33,115 nucleotides of DNA from Nitrospirota bacterium (GTDB lineage: Bacteria > Nitrospirota > Nitrospiria > Nitrospirales > NS-4), in the NCBI GenBank assembly GCA_005877505.1, contig VBOO01000019.1:1-33115 (forward strand), given 5' to 3'. The position numbers and the translations under genes are program-made. The notes beneath the pieces are model-generated. The model was not told the DNA's origin. It was given only the letters and a program-made list of their open reading frames with translations, and did no database searches. Below are positions 6,669 through 14,263 of the stretch, one piece after another (positions within the stretch are counted from its first letter, which is position 1; each line of letters begins with the position of its first letter).

Positions 6669-8038
6669 CGGGCGCCTCCCGCCGCCTGGGCGCCTTCGGA
6701 TTTGGACGACAGGGGCATGAGGATGCCGACGGTGCGGGTGTCCGCATTCAGGTACGTGCGCGCGACCCGATGGACGTCCTCTCTGGTGATGCGGCTGAGC
6801 TGGTTCACGTAGTCAGCGATGTACTGCCAGCCGGCGCCGACGGTCTCTGCCGTGCCCAGCAGCATGCCCTGTCGAAAGACGGAATCCTGCTCGAAGAGGT
6901 AGTGGGCCGCCACCTGGTTTTTGGCCTTCTGGAGTTCCTTCTCCGACGGCGGCTCCTTCTTGAGCCGTTCGATCTCCGCGAGCACGGCCTTTTCCACGTC
7001 CGCGATCTTCGCGCCGGGCTTGACCATCGCGTAGAACGTGAAGAGCTCGGGGTCTGCCGCCAATTCGTTGTAGCCGGCGCCCACCTGCAAGGCCAGTTTT
7101 TTCCGGTACACGAGCGCGTCGTAGAGGCGCGCGCTCCTGCCGGTCGAGAGGATGTTCTCCAGGACAGCCAGGGCATGCACGTCGCGGCTTTTGAAATTGG
7201 GCACCTTGTAGCCGAAATAAATGAAGGGGAGTTGCGCTTCACGCTTCACCACGATCCGCCGTTCGCCCTGTTGCACCGGCTCAACGACCGACGGGGGTCT
7301 GGGCGGGGAGCCTTTGGGGATGCCTTCGAAATATTTCTTGATCAGTGGCAGGGCGGACTCGGCCGTGACATCGCCCACGATCACGAGCGTCGCGTTGTTC
7401 GGAACATAGTAGGTCTCGTAGTAGGCCTTGAGGTCCTCGCGCGTCATCGCGTCCAGGTCATGGAACCATCCGATGATGGGCCAGTGGTAGGGGTGAACCA
7501 TGAAGGCCTGGGCGGACATCTGCTCGACAAGGTACGCCATCGGGACATCCTCGACTCGCAGGCGGCGCTCCTCCTTGACCACTTCGCGCTCCAGCTGAAA
7601 CTCCTTTTCGTCGAGGAGGAGCCCCTTCATCCGGTCTGCCTCCATTTCGAGCGCGAGATCCAGCTTGTCGGCGGCCAGGTTTTCGAAATAGGCGGTGTAG
7701 TCCTGGCTGGTAAAGGCATTGTCATTGCCCCCGTTCTTTTCGATGATCTTGGAGAATTCGCCCTTCCCGTACTTGGGAGTGCCCTTGAACATCATGTGTT
7801 CGAGCATGTGGGAGAGGCCGGCCCGTCCCATGACTTCGTTGCGGGAGCCGACCTTGTACCAGATCTGGACCGTGATGACGGGAGCCTTGTGCTCTTCCGC
7901 GAGCAGCACCATGAGCCCGTTGGCCAGCGTGAAGTCCTGGACCGTGAGACGCCCGGCCATCGCCTGCTGGCTGGTCGGGAGGAACGCCAGAAGTGAGACG
8001 ACGGCCGCACGGCACAGGATTCGCTGGAGAGCGGTCAC
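6665..8038 (-). CDS. M16-family zinc peptidase, catalytic subunit (secreted)
   Basis: A 457-residue protein when started at GTG 8038. This start is chosen because a signal peptide follows directly (hydrophobic 9-20, likely cleavage near AMA-G) and an AAAGGG lies upstream; the upstream reading is Arg-rich and non-homologous. The inverted zinc motif H77-M-L-E80-H81 is intact and the third ligand is a glutamate near 156-157 (REVVKEERR). The C-terminal R/Y pair is missing (LVYRKKLALQV), which is complementary to the downstream partner. The pair should form one peptidase that degrades or processes exported peptides; the substrate is unknown. rlmN ends 16 nt upstream. Confidence 0.93.
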   Translation of the reverse strand: MTALQRILCRAAVVSLLAFLPTSQQAMAGRLTVQDFTLANGLMVLLAEEHKAPVITVQIWYKVGSRNEVMGRAGLSHMLEHMMFKGTPKYGKGEFSKIIEKNGGNDNAFTSQDYTAYFENLAADKLDLALEMEADRMKGLLLDEKEFQLEREVVKEERRLRVEDVPMAYLVEQMSAQAFMVHPYHWPIIGWFHDLDAMTREDLKAYYETYYVPNNATLVIVGDVTAESALPLIKKYFEGIPKGSPPRPPSVVEPVQQGERRIVVKREAQLPFIYFGYKVPNFKSRDVHALAVLENILSTGRSARLYDALVYRKKLALQVGAGYNELAADPELFTFYAMVKPGAKIADVEKAVLAEIERLKKEPPSEKELQKAKNQVAAHYLFEQDSVFRQGMLLGTAETVGAGWQYIADYVNQLSRITREDVHRVARTYLNADTRTVGILMPLSSKSEGAQAAGGAR

Positions 8039-8054
8039 TGGTTGGTCCCTTTCT

Positions 8055-9160
8055 TCATGCGTGCGACTGGAGGATCGGAATAGGGTGCGGACTGCCCGAA
8101 CCGGGCGGGGGGACAAGGACCGGCGCATCAGGCACCGTGCCCAGCTGGCCGCAAGCGCCCAGGATGTCCCGCCCCTTGCTTTTGCGGATGTAGGCCTCCA
8201 GCCCGTGCCGTGTCAGGACGGCCTGGAAGCGCAGCACGCGTTCATCGGAGGGCCGCCGGTGCGGGTTGCCCGGAAACTCGTTGAACGGGATCAGGTTGAT
8301 CTTGCAGCGGAGACCGCGCAGCAACTTGACGAGCCGCGCGGCGTCCTGCTCCGTGTCGTTCACGTCGGCCAGCAGCACGTACTCGAACGTCAAGCGGCGG
8401 TGTGGTTTCAAGGGAAACGCTCGACAGGCTGCCAGCAGGGTCTCCAACGGGTACACCTTGTTGACCGCCGGCATGAGCCGGTTCCGCTGTTCGTTGGTCG
8501 TGGCGTTCAGCGACACCGCCAGGTTGACGCCCATGCGCGCCACCTGCGTGAGCCGTGGGCTCAGCCCGGCCGTCGACAGCGTGATCCGGCGGGGCGAGAA
8601 GCCGACGCCCCAGGTCTGATTGGTAAGGCGGCGGATGGCTTGGCTTCCTCCACCGCCGAGGCGTTGGCCAGCGGCTCGCCCATACCCATGAGGACGAGGT
8701 TCGTGATCGGCCGGTCTTTCGGCAAGAGTCGTTGCGCGGCTAAGACCTGTCCCACGATCTCATGGGCCCTGAGGTTGCGCTGGAGCCCCATCTGCCCGGT
8801 CAAACAAAACGTACAGTCCAGCGTGCAGCCGACCTGGGTGGAAAGACAGAGGGTCAGGCGATCAGTCGAACGGAGAGAGGTATCTGGGATGAGGACGCTT
8901 TCGATGCGCTTGTCGTCCTCCAGGGAGAAAATGAATTTCCGTGTGCCGTCTTCCGACGTGAGGACTTCGGATGGGCTCAACGATCCGATGCGTGACTGTG
9001 CGGCCAGGCGCGTCCGGTCCGTCATGGCGGCGATGTCCGTGATGCGGGCCTGGTAGAGCCAGCGGAGGATCTGCCGGGCGCGGTAGCGGGGCCAGCCCCA
9101 GGCGCGCACCAGCGCGGCCAGTTCGTCCGCGCTCAAGGCGATGAGGTCTATCAGGGACAT
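8055..9160 (-). pseudogene. rlmN: 23S rRNA (adenine-C2)-methyltransferase RlmN, frameshifted
   Basis: A radical SAM enzyme that methylates A2503 of 23S rRNA (and A37 of some tRNAs). The N-terminal part (9160 to about 8640) includes the cluster motif CTLDCTFC and GMGEPLAN. The rest, in another frame (about 8638 to 8055), includes LTLSTAGLSPRL-type sequence, ARMGVNLAVSLNATT and the second catalytic cysteine region GACGQL. The frame breaks at about 8638-8641: on the coding strand GAGGAAGCCAAGCCATCCGC reads correctly if one G is restored (AAGGCC). The total of 1106 nt becomes 1107 nt, or 368 residues, the normal size. It is either a real 1-nt loss or a consensus error. As it stands, the product would stop at residue 199. 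Confidence 0.9.
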
Positions 9161-9235
9161 TGCGGAGAGAGCCTAACACAGCATCCAGATACGCAGCAAG
9201 CCACCCACATCCTCCGCGGAAGCCGTACACCCCTG

Positions 9236-9244
9236 TGGTATAAT
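9236..9244 (+). promoter_or_regulatory. extended -10 promoter directly before the lytic transglycosylase
   Basis: TGG-TATAAT (9236-9244) is a perfect -10 with a TGn extension; the -35 position (9216-9221) shows no consensus. A transcript would begin about 9251, right at ATG 9252, so translation from 9252 would be leaderless. If the real start is ATG 9279, the leader is about 27 nt but has no Shine-Dalgarno. Confidence 0.5.
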
Positions 9245-9251
9245 TTTCGTC

Positions 9252-11522
9252 ATGCGTGCGCCTTCCGTGACAACCTTCATGTCTTCCTTCACCTTTCTGT
9301 CTCGTGTCTTTCGGCTTGGCGTGCCGCTCGTTGCCTCCGGCGTTGTCCTCGTCCTCGTGACCGTCGTGTCTGCTGACCTGCCGGGCGGCGCCCAGTGTGT
9401 GGAGCCGGCCTCCTGTCTGGCCCAGGCCGTCCAATCGTTGACTCAGCAGGATCAGGAGACAGCGACTCGTCTCTTGCAAGATCTCATCGATCAATTTTCG
9501 GGCACGCCGTGGGGCGGTCGCGCCGAGCTGCTGCTCGGGAAGTGGTACCAGGAGCAAGGCGATCGGCAGGCAGTTCCCTACCTTGTGGCTGCGCCCGCGC
9601 ATCTGCCTGCGTTAGGCGACTACGCGCACTTCTACCTCGGTGAGGCCGGGATGAAGCGCGGCGACTACAACGGAGCCGCGACGGCCTTCGACTTGCTGGT
9701 CGAGCGGTACCCGGACAGCGTGCTCAGGCCCCCGGCCCTGGCGCGGGCAGCCGAGGCGTGGTTCCTGGCCGATGACTGCCGACGCGCGAGGGAGCGGCAG
9801 GCTCAGTTTCTGTCGGAGTACAGCAGCCATGCCTTGGCGCCTGCTGTGCTCTTGCGCCACGGCGAGTGCCTGGAGAAGGTTGGCGACACCGCCGGTGCGG
9901 TCGCGACCTATCAGCGCATCTGGACTCAGTATGCAGCCGCCTCGCAAGCCGACGACGCTGCGGTGCGACTGGAGCGCCTGCGGAGCGAAGGCGTCGCGAT
10001 TCCTGAATTGACGGGGGGCGAGCGCTGGGTGCGCGCTAAGACGCTGTTCGACGCGGGCCAGTACCCCAAGGCGGTAAAGGCCTGCGAAGAAATCCTCAAG
10101 GGGACACCGGGCGGGACGCACCGGGAACAGGCCAGGCTGACGCTCGGAATCGCGCAGGTGCGGCTCAAACGCTATGAGGATGCCCGCGCCAGCTTCGAGC
10201 AGTTGGCCAAGAGCGGGACGAACGGGCTCGCGCAGGAGGCCATCAACTGGCTCGGCCGGATCTTCCTGCGGCTGGGGTTGGACGAGCCTTTCCTCGCTCT
10301 CGCCCGCGAGGTCGAAGCCGGTCGTCTTTCCGGCGAGGCGAAGGCGAAGTTCTTGCTGATGCTGGCCGCCCAGCATGCGGATCGCGGGCGGACGGATCAG
10401 GCGATCCAGACCTATCAGCAAGTCGGACGAAAGGAGAAGCCGGAGAGCCTGGCCGCGGAAGGATATTGGCGCGCCGGGTGGCTGCTTTACAAGAGTGGTC
10501 GCTACGAGGAGGCCGGTCGCTCTTTTGATCAGGCCGTTCAGCTCCAACCGGACGGCCCCGTCCGCCTAGCGGCGCTCTATTGGAAAGGGCGGAGCCTGGA
10601 GAAGGCCGGCGAGCCGCAGAAAGCCGCCGCGCTGTTCGCGGCGCTCTGCACGGAGGCGCCGTTGACCTATTACTGCCACACCGCACGGGCACGCGCGGGC
10701 GGGGCCGCGATGACCAACATCGTCGGAGGTGATGGAGACAGCGGGTCGTTTCCCGGGTTGGATCCCCAGGACAAGACGGTCACGACCGACGTTCACTACC
10801 AGCGCGCCGTGGAACTTCGCATGGTGGGCCTGTTGCGCGAGGCGGGTGAGGAGCTGGGCATGCTACCCGGACGGATCGGCGGAGACCGCAGGGCCATTCT
10901 GTGGCTGGCGGGCCTCTTCAAAGAGGTCGGGGAGTACTATCGCGCCCTGAAATTGGTACAGCTGTTCTTCCCTGACGTGATTGACCGCGGCGTCACTGGA
11001 GTGCCTGCTGCGTTCTGGGAATTGGCGTACCCGCAGGGACTCTTGCCGGTGATCCAGACGGTGGCGGATCACGGTGTGGACCCGCATCTCGTGGCCGCGA
11101 TCATCCGGGAAGAGAGCACCTACAATCCGTCAGCGGTGTCGCCGGCCGGCGCCCTGGGCCTGATGCAGGTAACGCCCCAAACTGCGGAGATGATCGCGCA
11201 CCGTCTGGGCGCCGAGGCGTTCAACCGGGACCGGTTGTTCGACCCCACGTACAACATCAAGCTCGGAAGTCGGTACCTGGGACAACTGGGGGAGAAATTC
11301 AACCACAATCCGATCTATACAATCGCGGCGTACAATGCCGGCCCCGATATCGTATCCAAATGGGCGCAGCAATTCGGCGGTAGCGATCCAGATGAGTTCA
11401 TCGAGACGATTCCCTATACCGAGACCCGGCTGTACGTGAAGCGGGTCCTGCGCACCTACCGGGAATACAAGCGGGTGAGCGGGCTCGAGTGCGCGGCGTC
11501 GTTTTTTGAGAAGGGGTGCTGA
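9252..11522 (+). CDS. slt: soluble-type lytic murein transglycosylase with TPR-like repeats
   Basis: A 756-residue exported protein. A signal sequence lies within about residues 1-42, then a long alpha-helical TPR-like region (about 45-560), then a C-terminal SLT domain (about 605-740). Catalytic glutamate E621 lies in REESTYNPSAVS, followed by GALGLMQVTP, YNAGP and the IPYTETRLYVKRV block, all diagnostic of Slt70/family 1 transglycosylases. It cleaves peptidoglycan glycan strands to 1,6-anhydromuropeptides in the periplasm. It heads a series including zapA, consistent with an envelope or division role. Start ATG 9252 or 9279 (both before the signal sequence). Confidence 0.92.
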   Translation: MRAPSVTTFMSSFTFLSRVFRLGVPLVASGVVLVLVTVVSADLPGGAQCVEPASCLAQAVQSLTQQDQETATRLLQDLIDQFSGTPWGGRAELLLGKWYQEQGDRQAVPYLVAAPAHLPALGDYAHFYLGEAGMKRGDYNGAATAFDLLVERYPDSVLRPPALARAAEAWFLADDCRRARERQAQFLSEYSSHALAPAVLLRHGECLEKVGDTAGAVATYQRIWTQYAAASQADDAAVRLERLRSEGVAIPELTGGERWVRAKTLFDAGQYPKAVKACEEILKGTPGGTHREQARLTLGIAQVRLKRYEDARASFEQLAKSGTNGLAQEAINWLGRIFLRLGLDEPFLALAREVEAGRLSGEAKAKFLLMLAAQHADRGRTDQAIQTYQQVGRKEKPESLAAEGYWRAGWLLYKSGRYEEAGRSFDQAVQLQPDGPVRLAALYWKGRSLEKAGEPQKAAALFAALCTEAPLTYYCHTARARAGGAAMTNIVGGDGDSGSFPGLDPQDKTVTTDVHYQRAVELRMVGLLREAGEELGMLPGRIGGDRRAILWLAGLFKEVGEYYRALKLVQLFFPDVIDRGVTGVPAAFWELAYPQGLLPVIQTVADHGVDPHLVAAIIREESTYNPSAVSPAGALGLMQVTPQTAEMIAHRLGAEAFNRDRLFDPTYNIKLGSRYLGQLGEKFNHNPIYTIAAYNAGPDIVSKWAQQFGGSDPDEFIETIPYTETRLYVKRVLRTYREYKRVSGLECAASFFEKGC

Positions 11523-11527
11523 CAGAC

Positions 11528-11776
11528 GTGGACAAGATGGCTGCCCTTGAAGCGAAGGTCAAAGAGCTCATCAAGCATTCCACCGGGCTGCAGCGGCGGG
11601 CGGTGCAGCTGGAATCCCGCCTTCGCGAGGCGGACGCCAAGCTGGAGCGCCACGCGGCCGACTCCCGCCGGCGCGAGAAGGAGCGGGAGTGGTTCCGGGG
11701 CCGATTGCAGAAGATTTTGGGCGAGCTGGAGCTCCTCGAACATCGGGAGGACAGCCGGCAAGCAGGCAAGGGCTGA
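11528..11776 (+). CDS. short coiled-coil protein, ZapB-like by position
   Basis: About 82 residues, nearly all charged heptad-type helix (LEAKVKELIKH through LQKILGELELLEHRE). There is no signal peptide or membrane segment. It lies 5 nt after slt and 22 nt before zapA. Short coiled-coil proteins in front of zapA often act with ZapA at the division ring (ZapB-type), but the sequence itself has no diagnostic motif. GTG 11528 is preferred (GAGAAGGGG upstream); ATG 11537 and an overlapping GTG 11516 are alternatives. Confidence 0.6.
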   Translation: MDKMAALEAKVKELIKHSTGLQRRAVQLESRLREADAKLERHAADSRRREKEREWFRGRLQKILGELELLEHREDSRQAGKG

Positions 11777-11798
11777 CGCTCAGGAACGGAGGACGACG

Positions 11799-12080
11799 GT
11801 GAGCCAGAGATTTGAGGTCGAGATCTACGGCCAGCGGTACGCGATCCGGGGAGAAGCCGACCAGTCGTACGTCAATGAGTTGGCCAGGGAAGTGGACGAG
11901 CAGATGCGGACCCTGGCCGGGGGGATGAAAGTGGCCACGCCCGCCAAAGTCGCCATCCTGGCGGCCCTGAACCTGGCGCACCAGCTCCATCAGGCGCGCA
12001 AGTTTCAGCACGAGAAGGTGGAGCAGATGGCCGATAGTCTCATCAGTTCGATCGAAGAGACGCTCGGCGGCGCCAGATAG
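11799..12080 (+). CDS. zapA: cell division protein ZapA
   Basis: A 93-residue protein matching ZapA: an N-terminal beta segment (VEIYGQRYAIRGEA, 7-20), the YVNELAREVDEQM helix (24-36), the KVAILAALNLAHQL helix (50-63), and a C-terminal coiled coil. ZapA bundles FtsZ filaments at midcell. GTG 11799 is used because a CGGAGGA ribosome site (11787-11793) precedes it by 5 nt; longer readings run into the previous gene in the wrong frame. In many bacteria 6S RNA lies directly downstream of zapA, which bears on the next region. Confidence 0.9.
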   Translation: MSQRFEVEIYGQRYAIRGEADQSYVNELAREVDEQMRTLAGGMKVATPAKVAILAALNLAHQLHQARKFQHEKVEQMADSLISSIEETLGGAR

Positions 12081-12091
12081 GGCTTTTGTTC

Positions 12092-12121
12092 TTGCAAGCC
12101 CGTAGACGTTTTTGCTAGACT
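12092..12121 (+). promoter_or_regulatory. promoter of a candidate small RNA downstream of zapA
   Basis: TTGCAA (12092-12097), 18-nt spacer, TAGACT (12116-12121) with TGC before it (extended -10). The following TGGCGCCCGG (12121-12130) matches the discriminator after the ATP synthase promoter at 106-114. The predicted start is near 12128. Confidence 0.5.
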
Positions 12122-12127
12122 GGCGCC

Positions 12128-12300
12128 CGGATGGGAACGGAATGCTCCCGTCGGTGGAAAGCCCTGCACGATGTAGGGCTTGTGACAAGGCTGGATATGA
12201 CAATTCACGAGGACGAGCGGTTTTGGTTAGACCAAACCGGTTCAGTTGACACAACAGGATGGGGACAGGGCTCGGGCCTAACACCGTCAGCATGCTTTTT
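12128..12300 (+). ncRNA. candidate structured small RNA, possibly 6S RNA
   Basis: No coding sequence is visible, but several hairpins are: GATGGGA/TCCCGTC (about 12130-12152), a 10-bp stem AAGCCCTGCA/TGTAGGGCTT (12159-12181), and CGGTTTTGGT/ACCAAACCG (12218-12239). Longer-range pairs exist between ATGCT…CGGTG (about 12143-12156) and CACCG…AGCAT (about 12282-12293), with the 12218-12239 hairpin as apex. A single long interrupted hairpin after zapA and before rny is what 6S RNA would look like. A T-run at 12296-12300 might mark the 3' end. No primary-sequence motif proves it; the ends are approximate. Confidence 0.35.
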
Positions 12301-12505
12301 GGCTCTGGAGAGCCCGAACGGAATGGGGGATTCGGTCTCAGAATGAGGGATGTGCGACACAGACGCTGGTGTACATGCAAGGGCTGAAGCCCCCTCCTGA
12401 CGACTCTTCCTCCCCGCCGGTTGCGTCCTGCCGGGCAAGCGGCTCGCTTCTCTAATCGCCTTTCCGTCCGCCTTTCACCGACTCGCTTCCAGTTCCGCTC
12501 CCCCG
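12301..12505. other. non-coding gap between the small RNA candidate and the repeat
   Basis: No convincing reading frame. A short hairpin GGCTC/GAGCC lies at 12301-12314 and a GGGCT/AGCCC pair lies near 12380-12392, of a kind common in intergenic DNA. No promoter for rny is obvious here. Confidence 0.4.
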
Positions 12506-12597
12506 ACCCGTTGCTGGTGACCCATTGCATCGACCCATTGCATCAGTAGAGCAATGGGTTCCCCGAGCAACGGGTGCCCCGAGCAAGGGGTGCCCCG
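12506..12597. repeat. nested palindromic repeat, family ACCCRTTGC, copy 3
   Basis: Outer arms ACCCGTTGCT (12506-12515) and AGCAACGGGT (12566-12575) and inner arms ACCCATTGC (12533-12541) and GCAATGGGT (12551-12559) are perfect. Compared with copy 1 there is an extra internal ACCCATTGCAT-type unit (12520-12530 and 12533-12543), and GAGCAA-GGGGTGCCCCG is repeated on the right, so units have been duplicated within the element. It lies about 60 bp upstream of rny. Confidence 0.8.
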
Positions 12598-12655
12598 TAC
12601 GCGATGGCGCTGCCCTGCGGCGCGTGGTGATGTCGTCGCGCTGGCGTGAAGGGAG

Positions 12656-14214
12656 GTGAACCCCATTCCAGACCTGACCATTGTGATCCTGGCGGTGTTC
12701 GCCGGAGCGGCCCTCGGCGCCGGCCTGCTCCGGCTCATTCAAGGCAAAGTGGTGCCCTCGCGGCTTCGTGAGGCGGAGGATCGCGCGGCCCAGATCGTCC
12801 GGGCGGCCGAGAGAGAGGCCTCCACGCGTGCGCGCGAAGCGCAGCTCGAAGCCAAGGACCTGATCGTCCAGGCGAGGGCCGAGCTCGACAAGGAGTTACA
12901 GGCTCAGCGCAACGAGATCCTCGCGCTGGAAAAGCGGCTAGTCCAGAAAGAAGAGTCCCTGGACCGCCGGATGTCCAATTTCGACCGGCGCGAGTCCGAA
13001 CTCCAGAAACGAGAGAAGACGGTGACGTTCCGGGAGAAGGCGTTGGAGGAAAAAGAGACCGACCTGGCGCGCCTGGTCCAGGAACGCACCAAGGCGCTCG
13101 AATACGCCTCGGGCATGACGGCCGACGAGGCCAAGGCGGCGCTCCTACAGCAGGTGGAGAGCGAGGCCAAGTTCGAGGCCGCCAAGATGATCAAGCGGGT
13201 CCAGGACGAAACCAAGGAGGTTGCCGATCGGGAAGCGAAGGAGATCATCGCCCGGTCCATCCAGCGGATCACGCGGGACTACGTGGCGGAGGCGACGATC
13301 TCGGTGGTGCCGCTCCCGAGCGACGGCATGAAGGGTCGGATCATCGGCCGGGAGGGCCGGAACATCCGGGCGCTGGAAGCCGCGACGGGTATCGACCTGG
13401 TCGTGGACGAAACGCCCGAGGCGGTCCTGATCTCCTGCTTCGATCCGCTTCGCCGGGAAATTGCGAAGGTGTCGCTGGAGCGGCTGATGGCGGACGGCAG
13501 GATCCACCCGACCCGCATCGAAGAGGTGGTCGAGAAGGTCAAGAAAGACCTGGACAAGATGATGCTCGAGGAGGCGGAGAAGGTGCTCTTCGAGCTGGGG
13601 ATCACCAACATCCATCCGGAGATCGTGAAGCTCCTGGGTAAGCTCAAGTTCCGGACGAGCTACGGGCAGAACAACCTCTACCACGCGCGCGAGGCGGCCT
13701 ACATCTGCGGGATCATGGCCTCGGAATTGGAGCTGGATGTCAAGCTCTCACGGCGTGGGGCCCTGATGCATGACATGGGCAAGGCGCTGAGCCAGGAGGA
13801 GGAAGGCCCGCACGCCATCATCGGCGCGGACTTCGCCAAGAAATACGGGGAAACGCCATCGCTGCGCACCACGAGCAGGTCGAGCCGATCTGTCCCGAAA
13901 CGGTGCTGGTGGCGGCCGCAGAATCGCTCTCGGCGGCGCGGCCGGGGGCGCGGCGGGAGACCGTCGAGGCCTACATCAAGCGCCTCGAGAAGCTGGAGAA
14001 GCTGGCCGTAGACTACAAGGGAGTGGAGAAGGCTTATGCCATCCAGGCCGGGCGGGAGATCCGGGTGATCGTGAAGCAGGACACGATCACGGACGCGGAA
14101 TGCGCCGTCCTGTCCCGCGACCTGGCCCGCAAGATCGAGCAGGAGCTGACATATCCCGGCCAGATCAAGGTCACGGTTATCCGCGAAAGTCGTTTTACAG
14201 ACGTCGCGAAGTGA
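12656..14214 (+). pseudogene. rny: ribonuclease Y, disrupted by a small out-of-frame deletion
   Basis: RNase Y is a membrane-anchored endoribonuclease that initiates mRNA decay. Seen in order: N-terminal membrane helix (about 5-25), long coiled coil (30-195), KH domain with GMKGRIIGREGRNIRALE (about 223-240), HD domain with LMHDMGKA (about 375). At 13853-13858 the frame is lost after KKYGET. The downstream frame resumes at [31 protein letters not shown] and runs to the stop at 14214. The expected residues (P-x-V-V-N) are missing. A loss of about 16 bp (13 also fits the frame) between two ACGCC copies explains this. Restored length is about 524 codons, normal for the family. As read, translation ends at 14011. 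GTG 12656 is used but its ribosome site is poorly spaced. Confidence 0.9.
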
Positions 14215-14217
14215 AAT

Positions 14218-14260
14218 CCGGGCAAAGGCTGCGTCTCGGCGCGGCCGGGGCGGGCGGGTG
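14218..14260 (+). repeat. 43-bp palindromic element, copy B (between rny and the phosphoesterase)
   Basis: It starts CCGGGCAAAG and ends GGGGCGGGCGGGTG, identical at both ends to the units at 16706-16795; 36 of 43 positions match overall. The central stem (positions 10-16 with 23-29 of the element) is kept although its bases differ: A-T becomes G-C and C-G becomes G-C relative to the other copies. It abuts the start codon of the next gene and supplies the purine-rich bases in front of it. Confidence 0.8.
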
Positions 14261-14263
14261 GAA

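Noticed and set aside
5085-6812. 575-residue open frame on the plus strand
   Set aside because: Antisense to the clear M16 and larE genes; composition is Arg/His/Asp-rich as expected of a GC-rich shadow frame, and no family motif is seen. The same applies to 6770-7996 and 7719-9056.
12246-12275. TTGACA at 12246 as another promoter
   Set aside because: No -10-like hexamer at 15-19 nt downstream, and no gene follows at a sensible distance.
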